A DNA stretch of 64,000 nucleotides from Phaeotremella fagi (Eukaryota > Basidiomycota > Tremellomycetes > Tremellales > Phaeotremellaceae): NCBI GenBank assembly GCA_001599715.1, contig BCHU01000005.1, positions 744,001-808,000 of the forward strand, written 5' to 3'. Both the position numbers and the translations under genes were made by a program. How positions within the stretch are numbered: the first letter of the stretch is position 1; each line of letters starts with the position of its first letter. This document shows positions 43,231 through 52,697 of this stretch, piece after piece. The notes below the pieces were generated by a model. The model was given only the letters and a program-made list of their open reading frames with translations, made no database searches and was not told the origin of the DNA.

Positions 43231-43983
43231 CTATTCTTGCATGTAATCAATGTAAGAAGGATCGTCGTCACCGTCACAATCCTCCTCACCGTATTCTTGG
43301 ACAATTTCACCAGTGTTCATAGAGAAATCATTTCCCTGAACACCTTCGCGTTTGCCACTACAAAACGATAAGATATCCTCTACTGTCGAATTCACGTCTT
43401 CGTCGGTACAATCACTAGCCTCATCTCCACTGCACGAGTATGAAATATCAGGGACTTCTAAGAACGTAGATTTACCTTCAGATTTACTTTGGTTTTCTTC
43501 GGACTTTGCGTTCTGGAACTCTTTGTACTTGAGACGAATAGGCTCGAGATGAAACCGTATACCGAAAGACTTTGTTACTTCTTCAGAAAACTCGAACCCG
43601 TCGCAGATTGGTTTAACTAAATTTAAGTTAAAAACCACAGTGTCTTCCTCGCGACTGGTCAATGTGGTATGATGACCGCGAATGCTGTAATGTCCAGAAG
43701 TTGGGAATGTTATCAGAATCTCTTCGACGATGCTTTCAGAGATAAGTTTAATTCCCCTTGATAGGAGTCTTGGATTTTTGATCTTTACATCATAAGGACT
43801 GGGGAGATTTTGGATAACACTGTATTGAACGGCTTTGGTGAAGAAGGCGGTTAGTGTTCGGTTGATAGGCCTGATTGACCCATCGAATTTGGTGACTGTT
43901 CCTGGAATGTATGGACCGATTAAATCTTTTGCTTCGAGCGAAGGGAGAGTGTCGAAATATTCGTTTGACATTGTGTTTTTCAC
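43231..43983 (-). CDS. Orphan protein, tandem family 3 member 4
   Basis: Unrecognised 250-residue intronless protein; first ATG at 43983 (MKNTMSNEY), with the internal MSNEYFDTLPSLEAKDLIG at 43971 matching the start of member 3. Family segments: LTAFFTKAVQYSVIQNLPSPYD, SESIVEEILITFPTSGHYSIRGHH, VVFNLNLVKPI, TKSFGIRFHLEPIRLKYKE. Acidic C-terminal part (GDEASDCTDEDVNSTVEDILSF, EEDCDGDDDPSYIDYMQE), parallel to member 3. Function unknown. Confidence 0.72.
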   Translation of the reverse strand: MKNTMSNEYFDTLPSLEAKDLIGPYIPGTVTKFDGSIRPINRTLTAFFTKAVQYSVIQNLPSPYDVKIKNPRLLSRGIKLISESIVEEILITFPTSGHYSIRGHHTTLTSREEDTVVFNLNLVKPICDGFEFSEEVTKSFGIRFHLEPIRLKYKEFQNAKSEENQSKSEGKSTFLEVPDISYSCSGDEASDCTDEDVNSTVEDILSFCSGKREGVQGNDFSMNTGEIVQEYGEEDCDGDDDPSYIDYMQE

Positions 43984-44923
43984 AGTGATTGAAATTTTGA
44001 TTGAGGAAAGAGAAAGAGAAAAAGAACGTTTCTCGAAGGCTTATAATGATTTTTTTTTCTCTCACTTACAAAGCAAACATTGATAGTATCTTCAAAACGT
44101 AGAAGGCACTATAAATGCCTTTGTTCTTCACGACTGTCCTTTGTCTAGAGATGATAAGATGTCACATCTTTGAATCTCAGCCAAAGATGATGCTGGAAGA
44201 ATGTTCTAGCTCACTTCCTCATACAGTCTTGTTGCTGTAGAGTAGCATTCATAGTTGATCAAACGACTGTCGCTAAAACCCGGTGGCATACTTGATTTTG
44301 ATGACAAAAGCCTGTTTTTTCGGACTTCTAATCTTAGAAAACTCTTGTTGTCTTAGCAATCATCGTTTCATGGTGTCCACCAGGGGTGGGCGTGTGTGGA
44401 TTACTCCCTTGGGTTGGAGTTTCAGAAGTTCAACTTCGTGTACTTACGATAGATACAATGTGTGATTATAAGTCCGTCCAATGGGAGGAGTTCTAAAACT
44501 GACAGAACCCAATATAAAAGGTGTGAATGATCTGCTTGATCTGCCTCCGAGGTTGAACATAGGTCGTCCGATCATTCTAAAACGCTGACTTGACATGACA
44601 CCACCAGCCACCAGCCACCAGCCGTCCGCAGTAGTCAGATCAAACAATAAGCAACAATGCAACTCGCTGCCAAGGAGCCTAGACCTACGCCCTTTAAACC
44701 ACCCTGAGATACAACAAATAGCGTGAAACGTGGGAATTAGGTGCCGTAAAACATGGTGACGAAATGGAGATGTGGAGGTTGGTCGCACGGACAGAGGTTA
44801 TGGTACGATTACAGTAGGATTAGGATTAGGTCAGATCGTGATCGTGTCACAGTACTGTTGTTTGATTTAAGTAGACAATCATTTGATATCTACTTTCAAC
44901 AACAACCATCTACTACCACAGCA
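43984..44923. other. Intergenic, family 3 / type III PKS
   Basis: About 940 bases with promoters of two divergent genes. Includes a short CCACCAG repeat at 44601-44621. Open frames on both strands here have no support; the frame running 44753-44923 is an upstream extension of the PKS frame that lacks family sequence. Confidence 0.4.
44601..44621. repeat. (CCACCAG)3 minisatellite
   Basis: Three perfect 7-base copies, about 300 bases upstream of the type III PKS start. Confidence 0.9.
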
Positions 44924-46354
44924 ATGTCAGTCTCAATTCTAGGTATCGCATCAGCTATACCAAAAGATCTAGCTCCTCCATCTAGATTCGATGCATTTGC
45001 AAGGAAATGGGCGAAACCATCACCGTCGTGAGTTTACGACATCATGTCATCAACAATCTCACTTTTTCTTATTGATCTTTCCCTGTATAGCCTTGAAAAA
45101 ACGATATTCGTCAATTCAAGAACTGGAATCGAAACTCGACCTTCATTGCATGACGAGGAATCGACCCTAATCAACCAAGCACAACCGGTACCGATCCAAG
45201 AGATCGTCAAAGACTTTCTTGATATAGGTGTTAAACTCGCTTTTGAAGCTTGTGAAAAAGCTATCAAAGATTGGAATCAATCTACCGACGAAATAAGTCA
45301 TTTGATATGTACGACATGTACGGCGTCTTCACATCCTGGATATGATTTATATTTACATCAGATGTTGGGGTTGAACCCGAACGTTGAAAGGACATTGATT
45401 CATGGGATCGGATGTGCTGGTGGATTATCTGTTTTGAGGTTAGCTAGGAATATCGTTTTGGGTTCTCAGGCTACGGGTCGACGGGCTAGAGTATTGATTG
45501 TAGCTCTGGAAGTTACTAGTTCGTTGATTAGGACTGAGTTGGAAGCTTGCGATGAAGAATTGGCGGTTGGTGGGACGAAACCTAATATCGCTGCTACCAT
45601 CTTTAGTGATGCTGCTAGTGCGATGATTATTGGAAACGGTGATGATCTACTTGCTGGCGGTGAGTTCATTAGATTCAATATGATTCGATTTACTGATGAC
45701 AAAATGTTCAGAGAAAGCTTCCTTCCAAGTTTTGGATTGTATGACTGAGACCATCCCCGATTCAAGTCAACATCTTGCCTTTAACATACATTCCCTAGGA
45801 TGGAGGGTGAGTTAAATCTTCAATGTTCAAACAGTTTAATCTCATAACACGACTAACCTGACCAGACCGTTCTCACACCAAAAGTCCCCGCTCTAACAGC
45901 CTCATCAGTCCCAACGGCTTTTACCAAACTCGTCCAAAGAAACACCGGGAAACCCACCCAACCAACAGAATACGATTGGTTCATCCATCCCGGAGGTTCC
46001 CTAATCATCTCAGCAATCACCGAGACTTTGAACTTGAAAGATCCTGAACAAGATCCCACACAAACCACAGCTTCTTGGGAGATGTACGTCAACAGAGGGA
46101 ACAGTAGTTCAGCTGCTATTGGTGGGGTGTTCGAGTTTGGTCGTGAGATTGGTGGGAGGGGGGACGTGGTTGCTGTTGCTTTTGGTCCCGGGGTTAGTGT
46201 TGAGATGTGTTTGTTGAGGAGATTGGTTGGGGTTGTTGATGGTGGAGTTAAGGATTTTGGGATCGCGATGAATGGTAATGAGTTGATTAGGGAGACAACA
46301 CTTTTGACTACCAATGGAAATGGCGTTGATCATGTAGAAGTCGTTAAAGGTTGA
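44924..46354 (+). CDS. Type III polyketide synthase (chalcone-synthase family)
   Basis: Homodimeric ketosynthase that extends acyl-CoA starters with malonyl-CoA and cyclises the product, in fungi typically to alkylresorcinols, resorcylic acids or alkylpyrones. Four or five exons: MSVSILGIASAIPKDL...AKPSPS, then LEKTIFVNSRTGIETRP..., then WETIPDSSQHLAFN and the rest. Catalytic triad visible: Cys in LIHGIGCAGGLSVLRLA, His in DWFIHPGG, Asn in YVNRGNSSSAAIGGV. Other signatures: CTTCTASSHPGYDLYL, FSDAASAMIIGN, and the C-terminal VAVAFGPGVSVEMCLLRR. Cytosolic. Immediately followed, convergently, by a P450, then a methyltransferase-like gene. Type III PKSs are uncommon in basidiomycete yeasts as far as I know. 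Product cannot be predicted from sequence. Confidence 0.93.
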
Positions 46355-46490
46355 TACCATTTTAATTTTGATGTATGGACGATGATAAATCATAGACCAT
46401 AGAATAGAGTTACAGGATCTTGAATTTGTAGAATGATAATCTAGTTTGTATACATACACGATCAATGCTGTCATAAACTCCAAAAATACA

Positions 46491-48248
46491 TCATAAATCA
46501 GCAACTGCAGATCGTCGTCTAACACGAACAAGTAGTCCACCTAACATAGGCGACGTCAACCCTTCCCCAACTTCACACTTCCCCTCCTCCCCAAAAAACT
46601 CATACCGTCTCAACAACTCAGTCAAAGTGAACCCCAATTCCAAACGAGCCAAAACCTGACCCAAACAATTTCTTGGTCCTGCATGAAAAACCGGAAATTC
46701 ATATGCTGTAGGTCTAACCTCCTCCCATCGACCTGGATTGAACGTCTTACAATCCCCACCCCAGTAATTAGGTAATCTCGAGATGGTGTAGGGTGACCAC
46801 ATGATTTGTTCACCTGGTTTAACAGTGAGCTGGGTCGTTTCGGTTTTGTTCGATTGTTTACTTGGGATTGTGAGGGTTTGGGAGGAGATGTTTTCCAGGA
46901 TCTCGATTGGGATTGGGGGGTTGAGACGGAGGGATTCGGAGATGATTCGATCGAGTTGTAAGGAGATGTTGGGTGATTCTTTGGTCTCGTCTATCTCTTT
47001 TAGGAGTTTTGGTAGATATTCTGGATTGTTGAGGATATGATGTAAAGTCCATGTAATAGCTTGAGCGGTAGTATCGCGACCTATCGTAAGATGAGTTAAA
47101 CACGAAAAGGATTCCATCTACTTACCAGCTGTCAAGAAATTTAAACAACTATCTGACAACCTCTTCTCATCAGCTATACCACCTTCAACAAGTTTCTTCA
47201 CGAGTTGAGCCTTCCCGTCCAAATCATCAACTCCCAATTGTTCTTTCGACAGAATGTCCAAACTCTCTTTAACAAGCTCTTGACTGACCCGATGAACTTT
47301 TTCAAGATTCGTCGATAACTCTCTACCGCCCTTGGTGAACATTTCGAAAAATTTGAAGAAAGGTTTTGAGAATCGATCAGCAATACCTTCAGATGATTTA
47401 TGGAAAGGTTCAGTGAAATCTTTTGATATCTTTTCCCAATCCGTCTAAAAAGCGTTACCGTCGTCAGTATGTCGAGAACATCAAAAACCAATCCAGAAGC
47501 TAACCCACGCCAAAAGCGATCTCACCGAATACAGCCATCGAATAATCCATCACTACTTTTTGGAAATCGATTACTTTCCCATTTTCGGCCGCTTGATCTA
47601 ACGGTTGATACAAGACGTCGACGTATTTCGGTAAGACTTTTTCAGAGAAATGTTGCAGGGTAATCGGGGTTGTGAACGAATGACCTGCATTTCTTTGTGC
47701 GCGCCATGAATCTCCTGTTGCTATGAGTATTCTACTGATGTTAGATTTCCGTGTTCTTATATGATCATATATTGATTTACCCATCACCTGAATTTGGTCA
47801 ATATCTAATGTAGCGTTCAAACTTACCGAATAAATCTCTAGCTCTGGTCTCAAAAAATACACCTTTCCCAAAACATGAATGTCGAGTAGTCAACACAGCC
47901 TTCAAAGCTCTAACAAATCAGTACACCGAAAACTCCCGAAATAAAACCTTACACAGGATCACTGACGAACCAACCGTTGCCAACGAACGGAACCTGTATC
48001 CTAAAAGGTTCACCATAATGATATTCACTGGCAGCTAACAACCAATTTAATTGGGTTTGTCTTGATTTGAAGGCGAAGGCGTGGAGGTGGCCTAGGATTG
48101 GGAACGGGGAGTAGGGTTTGCTTTGAGGTGGTTGGATTGTTATTGATTTTCTTTGGGTTTGGACTGTGACTTACTGGGTGATGAGGATTAGGAGGATTGA
48201 GGTAGGGATTGACAGGAGAGCTGCTAGTATTAGAGGTGACTCCATCAT
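46491..48248 (-). CDS. Cytochrome P450, membrane-anchored
   Basis: Haem monooxygenase, ER membrane. Start at 48248 gives the anchor MMESPLILAALLSIPTSILLILIT, then KPYSPFPILGHLHAFAF. Signatures: helix C region GDSWRAQRNAGHSFTTP, helix I TAGRDTTAQAITWTLHHI, ExxR in IISESLRLNPPIP, FNPGRWEEVRP, and haem-ligand loop FHAGPRNCLGQVLARLELG. The loop and helix I resemble the CYP52/CYP63/CYP86 type, many of which hydroxylate alkyl chains; that would suit tailoring of a polyketide-derived phenolic lipid (inference). About seven exons. Convergent with the PKS (stops 137 bases apart) and divergent from the methyltransferase-like gene. Confidence 0.9.
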
Positions 48249-48447
48249 GGTGTGGATTAGAGATCACCTCCAGTCTAGAGCACTGATTGTAGGTCAAACT
48301 GATACTATGATACTATGGGACGATGGATGATACGACGTCAAACCTCAACGTGCCCGTGCCTGAATATCTGTAACCGTAATAACATCGACCCATCACTAAA
48401 GCATCAATTAAACCATCAACCATCAACCTTCCTCATCCACATCATCA
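48249..48447. promoter_or_regulatory. Divergent promoter, P450 / methyltransferase-like gene
   Basis: 200 bases between divergent starts; such a short shared region suggests co-regulation of the two genes. Confidence 0.5.
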
Positions 48448-49583
48448 ATGCATCTCCCATACAACAGACCACGTCTAATAGAAATCCACGAACAACCATG
48501 GTGTCCACCTTTCATTCGTCAACCAGTTCAATTAATGTTAACGGCAGCTTGGACCATTAAATTCCCGTTCCTTCAGAAATTATCACCCTACGAAGCTGTC
48601 GCTGATACCCTTGAAAGAATTTTGGACGATATCGCTGAAGACGATTTGAAGTTCAACGGTGGGGTAGATGATGATAATGGAGATGAAGATGAGATTAGGA
48701 TAGTCGATTGTTGTAGTGGTGCAGGTGGACCTATGCCAGAAATTGAAAAGAGAATAAAGTGAGTTCCAATCAATCAACCACCTTGACGACCTCCCTCAAC
48801 TGATATATTCTCTCAGTAAAAATCGAATGAAGAATTCACAGAAACCAATAAAAATCCTGTTAACAGATCTCCACCCTCATCTCCCCCAATGGAAATCGTT
48901 AATCAAAGAATCACCTTCCAAATCGTTGTCATTCATCTCATCAAGTGTCGACGCAACTCGTGCACCGGAGAGTATAGTTTTACAGAGAAATTTTAGAACT
49001 TTTTGTTTGGCTTTTCATCATTTCGGTGAGGAGGGGGCTAGGAGGGTTTTGGAGGATGCTATGAAAACTTCTGAAGGGATTGGGTGGGTTTGATCCATAG
49101 TTTGTTTTACTGATGCTTCTGGTAGGATCTTTGAATTACAAGGTCCAGATTTTGGAAGTTTGTTAACGATAACTCTGTTATTCCCATTAACTTGGATCCT
49201 AACACCCTTCCTCCGACCCAATCTCAGTAAGTCCATCTAACCAACCAAGTCCAGATCTCCCAACTAACCTCCCACCAGCAACTCTAATCTTCACCTATCT
49301 AATCCCCATCATCCCCTTAATCCTTGTTTTGGACGGTTACGTCTCATCCTACCGAACCAGATCTTTACCTCATCTAATGCATCTAGCTAATCTAGCTTCT
49401 ATGAAAGTTAGTTTAGAAGGGGGTGGTGGTGGATTGAAGAGTAAGAATCGCGGTGACGGGGACGGGGACGGTGAGGATGACGGGGAGATTGAATGGAAAT
49501 GGGAGAGTGGGAGGGTTAGACATACCTGGCCTGGTGGGTATATGACTTGGGTAGTTGGACGAAGGGATAGGAGTGGAGAGTGA
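48448..49583 (+). CDS. Membrane-anchored SAM-methyltransferase-like protein
   Basis: About 320 residues, four exons. N-terminus MHLPYNRPRLIEIHEQPWCPPFIR; motif I-like loop IRIVDCCSGAGGPMPEIEK; ILLTDLHPHLPQW (acidic end of strand 2); SSVDATRAPE; FRTFCLAFHHFGEEGARRVLEDA; then IFELQGPDFGSLL, and two hydrophobic helices (LLTITLLFPLTWILTPFL and LIFTYLIPIIPLILVLDGYVSSYRTR). The D.CSGxGGP and TDLHP signatures fit a class I methyltransferase fold, and the C-terminal helices would anchor it to a membrane. A homologous architecture is widespread in fungi as uncharacterised proteins (from memory). C-terminal GDGDGDGEDDGE is low complexity. Acceptor could be the PKS product; unproven. Confidence 0.78.
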
Positions 49584-49767
49584 TTCGAGTTTGTGTCGTT
49601 GCTGAAATATGATTTTGTATGCATGGACGTAGTCGTAACGCGATACATTAATTCGTTATGTCGTTTGCACTGAGTCCCGAGTGAATGGATGGTCCAATTT
49701 GATCCATTAAATACCAGTCCATCAAAGTCATTGTCAAACCATCGATTTGAACGTCAGTCCTCGACTC

Positions 49768-50145
49768 TTATGGTGATAGTACAGTATAAAGAAGAGCGAA
49801 AAGAACGATCAAATGAGTGATCAAATGAATCAAAGGATTCCCAATTTCCCCCTTCCCCTCCCCATCCCCGTCCCCGTCCCCCTTCAATCTCCCAAAAGCA
49901 CGTAAAACAGGACCAAAATGATATACCCCCATCGAGAACGCTATACCCCGTTCAACATTTTTGGTGAGAGGGATGAAAGAAAGTATGAAGGAGATCAGTG
50001 AGTTTGAAAGGAGGAGGAGGGAGTAGGAGAATATGATTGGGTTGAGGTCTTTGGGGATGGATGTGGAATTGGATTGGGATTTTAGGTAGAAATTTACCGA
50101 GGCTGGGAGTGAGAGGAGGGCGTGGAGTTGATAGGAGATTATCAT
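49768..50145 (-). CDS. Small multi-pass membrane protein
   Basis: 125 residues in one exon (MIISYQLHALLSLPASVNFYL). Three to four hydrophobic helices: around residues 3-20, IIFSYSLLLLSNSLISFILSFI, GIAFSMGVYHFGPVLRAF, and LIHLITHLIVLFALLYTV near the C-terminus, with a GDGDGDGEGKGE loop between the last two. I do not recognise a family. Convergent with the methyltransferase-like gene, 185 bases away; proximity suggests but does not prove a joint role with the PKS neighbourhood (transport or membrane scaffolding). Confidence 0.6.
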   Translation of the reverse strand: MIISYQLHALLSLPASVNFYLKSQSNSTSIPKDLNPIIFSYSLLLLSNSLISFILSFIPLTKNVERGIAFSMGVYHFGPVLRAFGRLKGDGDGDGEGKGEIGNPLIHLITHLIVLFALLYTVLSP

Positions 50146-50583
50146 TGCTGATTGTTATTTTGTTTTCTTCGTGGGATTGAATAATTGGAATTAAGTTGTT
50201 TAGGTTCAGTTTTTGGTTTCGTCCGGCTCGCTTCGTAGGTAACGTAAGTGTTACTCAAATACTTATAACTTAATGGTTATTGGGCCATACTTGGTCGTAG
50301 GCGAGGTTTGAAACGGTCAATTAACTTCGTTATTTATGGCATAGCATGCGTTATGATATATAGGATCGGAATCTTAATTATGGTTAGCAGGAGTTAACGT
50401 TACTCATTTGGATACTTTAATTTATACTGTCCGTCATTCATCGAAAAACAGCACAGAAATCTCTCAATGTGTATTTTATCAAGTTACCGGACCGTACTTC
50501 GTACCTGCAGACCCCAAACTACTTGAACCCGAAGTAAGAGTACTCACTACGAGTACAGTCATTCAAATCTGAAAGTCGTAATC
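50146..50583. other. Intergenic, nothing recognised
   Basis: A+T-rich spacer upstream of the small membrane protein gene. No gene, RNA or transposon remnant seen. Confidence 0.4.
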
Positions 50584-50754
50584 ATGGACTTACTCCGTGG
50601 ATCTCCTGCCTGGGGATACAGTACTTGTGAGAAAGAGGCGTTTCTAAAATTAAAAACACCCACTGAATTGGAGTACGCCAAGATCAAGTGTATGCTTGAA
50701 AATGTTGAGAACCGGTCTCAACTTCCGTCTCAACAACAACAGATGATCCCCTAA
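50584..50754 (+). CDS. Possible 56-residue small protein
   Basis: ATG at 50584 opens MDLLRGSPAWGYSTCEKEA and runs 56 codons to TAA at 50752-50754, with a Gln run (SQQQQM) near the end and an acidic/basic helix LKTPTELEYAKIKCMLENVE. Composition is protein-like (all residue classes, no repeats), but there is no homology I know. It could be a real short gene, a fragment of an older one, or chance in a 770-base spacer. Confidence 0.25.
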   Translation: MDLLRGSPAWGYSTCEKEAFLKLKTPTELEYAKIKCMLENVENRSQLPSQQQQMIP

Positions 50755-50857
50755 CTCAAACTCACTTGATCGCTTGCCTTACTTGATTCCGCTTGACACA
50801 GGAACGAGGCGTTAGTCGTCGTAGAAAGAATAAGTGCTCTCCTTGTCATCGTGAGCA

Positions 50858-50864
50858 TATAAAA
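50858..50864 (+). promoter_or_regulatory. TATA box of the secreted DUF4430-like gene
   Basis: TATAAAA 58 bases before the start codon at 50916, with a CT-rich leader between. Confidence 0.55.
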
Positions 50865-50915
50865 CTTGCTTGAATTTCTTTTCCTGTCTCCGTTTGATAC
50901 ATCAAAAAAAACAAG

Positions 50916-52276
50916 ATGTTGTTATCTCCAACAAAAATCTTTTTACTCTCACTAACATTCACGCTACCCCTAACCACCGGTAAGAAACAAGAACAAGATC
51001 GATCTCAAGGAACAGGAATCGGTGTCGGAGTCGGTGAAAGATTTAAAATCAGTAACCGAGCCAAGAACCCATCGTCTATAGCTTTCTCCGCCGCTTTAGC
51101 TGAGAAACAATGGAAAGGAAAAGGTGCACGTATGAACAAGGAATTTCAATTGAAGAGAACAACCGGAACTTGTCCTTCTCAACCACTACCTTCTAACAAG
51201 GGTTGTACTTGTACGAGTCAAACCCTTTGCGGGACGACTTGTGTAGACCTCGAGGGAAATGATAGTAACAAGTAAGTCAAACCTGATATTTGATTTGTTA
51301 TCTGATGAATCTACTGAATGACTACAGTTGTGGTGCATGCGGAACAACCTGTCCACAATATTGCGCTTCAGGTGTTTGCGTGACTAACAACCCCGTCTTG
51401 GTAAATCTTCGAGTTGAAGGTAGTACAACCACGATTTCGAGGGTGACGTCTACACTGCCGGACGAAGTATCCACACTGCATCGGGTGGAACTCATTTATG
51501 CGACGGTACGAATAATGGGGCTAATCCCACACCTGGAGGTACTGCTTTGACAGCTTTGGACGATGCAGCTCGTTTAGGCGGTTTCACTTATGATGGATCT
51601 TTTGATTCTGGTAAGACTCTCACCAGAGTATCAATTCTGTTTTTCCACTGATTACTTTGATCTCCAACTCAGCATTCGACGATTATCACATTAGTAAGAT
51701 TTCCTAGTTAATTCAAAGATCGACGAGTACAGTATATTGACCTGAGATTCGATTTTCTCTTCTCGTATTTCTAGATAGAATCGGACCCGACACTCAAACA
51801 GCCGTAGAATTTTGGGGTTTACTGAATAACTTCCATTTCACACCTGTATCGGGATGCCAAACTGAAGTTCATACCAATGATCAGGTTTTATGGGCGTACA
51901 ACGCTTTCAACGTGCAATATTTCTTAAAACTTACTGGTCCTGCCACCGCCGTTCATGGGTAAGTCTAGATCTCCACAGCATCAATGTTGGGAACCGTACT
52001 GAAAGTCATGCTAATGTTTCCTACTGCAGGGTCTCTACTCAATATACCGTTATCGATGGGAATTCCAATGCGAAGATTAACGGTGCCACGATCAAAGTTG
52101 GTAGTACAACTTTCACCAGTGATTCCAATGGTAATGTACAAATCACATTCCCAGCAGCTGGAACGTTCAGTTTGAAAGTAAGTCTCTCAGAGAATTAGTC
52201 GGATTGTACTGATCGACTCTAGGCTTCAGCTTCGAGCGCAATCAGATCGAATGCTGTGGTCGTCACTGTAACTTAG
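50916..52276 (+). CDS. Secreted Cys-rich protein with DUF4430-like domain; apparent frameshift
   Basis: Signal peptide MLLSPTKIFLLSLTFTLPLTTG, then a basic spacer, a Cys-rich region (CPSQPLPSNKGCTCTSQTLCGTTCVD, NCGACGTTCPQYCASGVCV), then the fungal extracellular domain: VNLRVEG, TASGGTHLCDGTNNGANPTPGG, LDDAARLGGFTYDGSFDSAFDDYHINRIG, FWGLLNNFHFTPVSGC, NDQVLWAYNAFN, and a terminal beta-sandwich ending AIRSNAVVVTVT. About six exons. Between VNLRVEG and the conserved EGDVYTAG the frame slips by one base near 51434-51438 (ATTTCGAG where relatives would give Ile-Phe-Glu). Either a frameshift/sequence error, or a 41-nt intron from GTAAAT at 51401 to AG at 51441, which restores frame but would remove the conserved VNLRVEG. 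Probably a secreted or wall protein; role unknown. Confidence 0.78.
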
Positions 52277-52697
52277 GACCTTGGGGGAGTTGTTATCACG
52301 GACAGTTGATAGGACAATGTTGGGACTATAGTACTGTTCTCATTCTTTTCCAATGTTATTTCTTGGTTTTTTGAGGATTGTTCCTTTCTGAGCTTTCTTC
52401 AGTCTGTGAATAGCTGTGATTATGACCAAAAATGAAATTCTCATTGTCTTTCGGCTTTACCAACCTAACCCGAAATCCGAAATCGATTAAGCCGACTGAC
52501 TGCCTGCACGTAACACCTCCTTTCTCTCTCTGTCTGTTCTTCAACTCGATTTCCTTTCCTTTATCTTCATCTTTTCCTGTCTCACAACCTTCATTTATCA
52601 TCCTACAACTTACTGCCTACAAGCTATATACCTCATAGATTATCAACTATCATCCATAGACTCCAGAGCCCTAACTCAGCTTATCATCCCACAAACA
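52277..52697. promoter_or_regulatory. URC4 promoter region
   Basis: About 420 bases. The part before the URC4 start is strongly pyrimidine-rich (CCTTTCTCTCTCTGTCTGTTC, CCTTTCCTTTATCTTC), a common fungal leader. No gene seen. Confidence 0.4.

Noticed and set aside
44753..44923. Upstream in-frame extension of the type III PKS
   Set aside because: Family proteins begin at the SILGIASAIP strand; the extension encodes nothing conserved.
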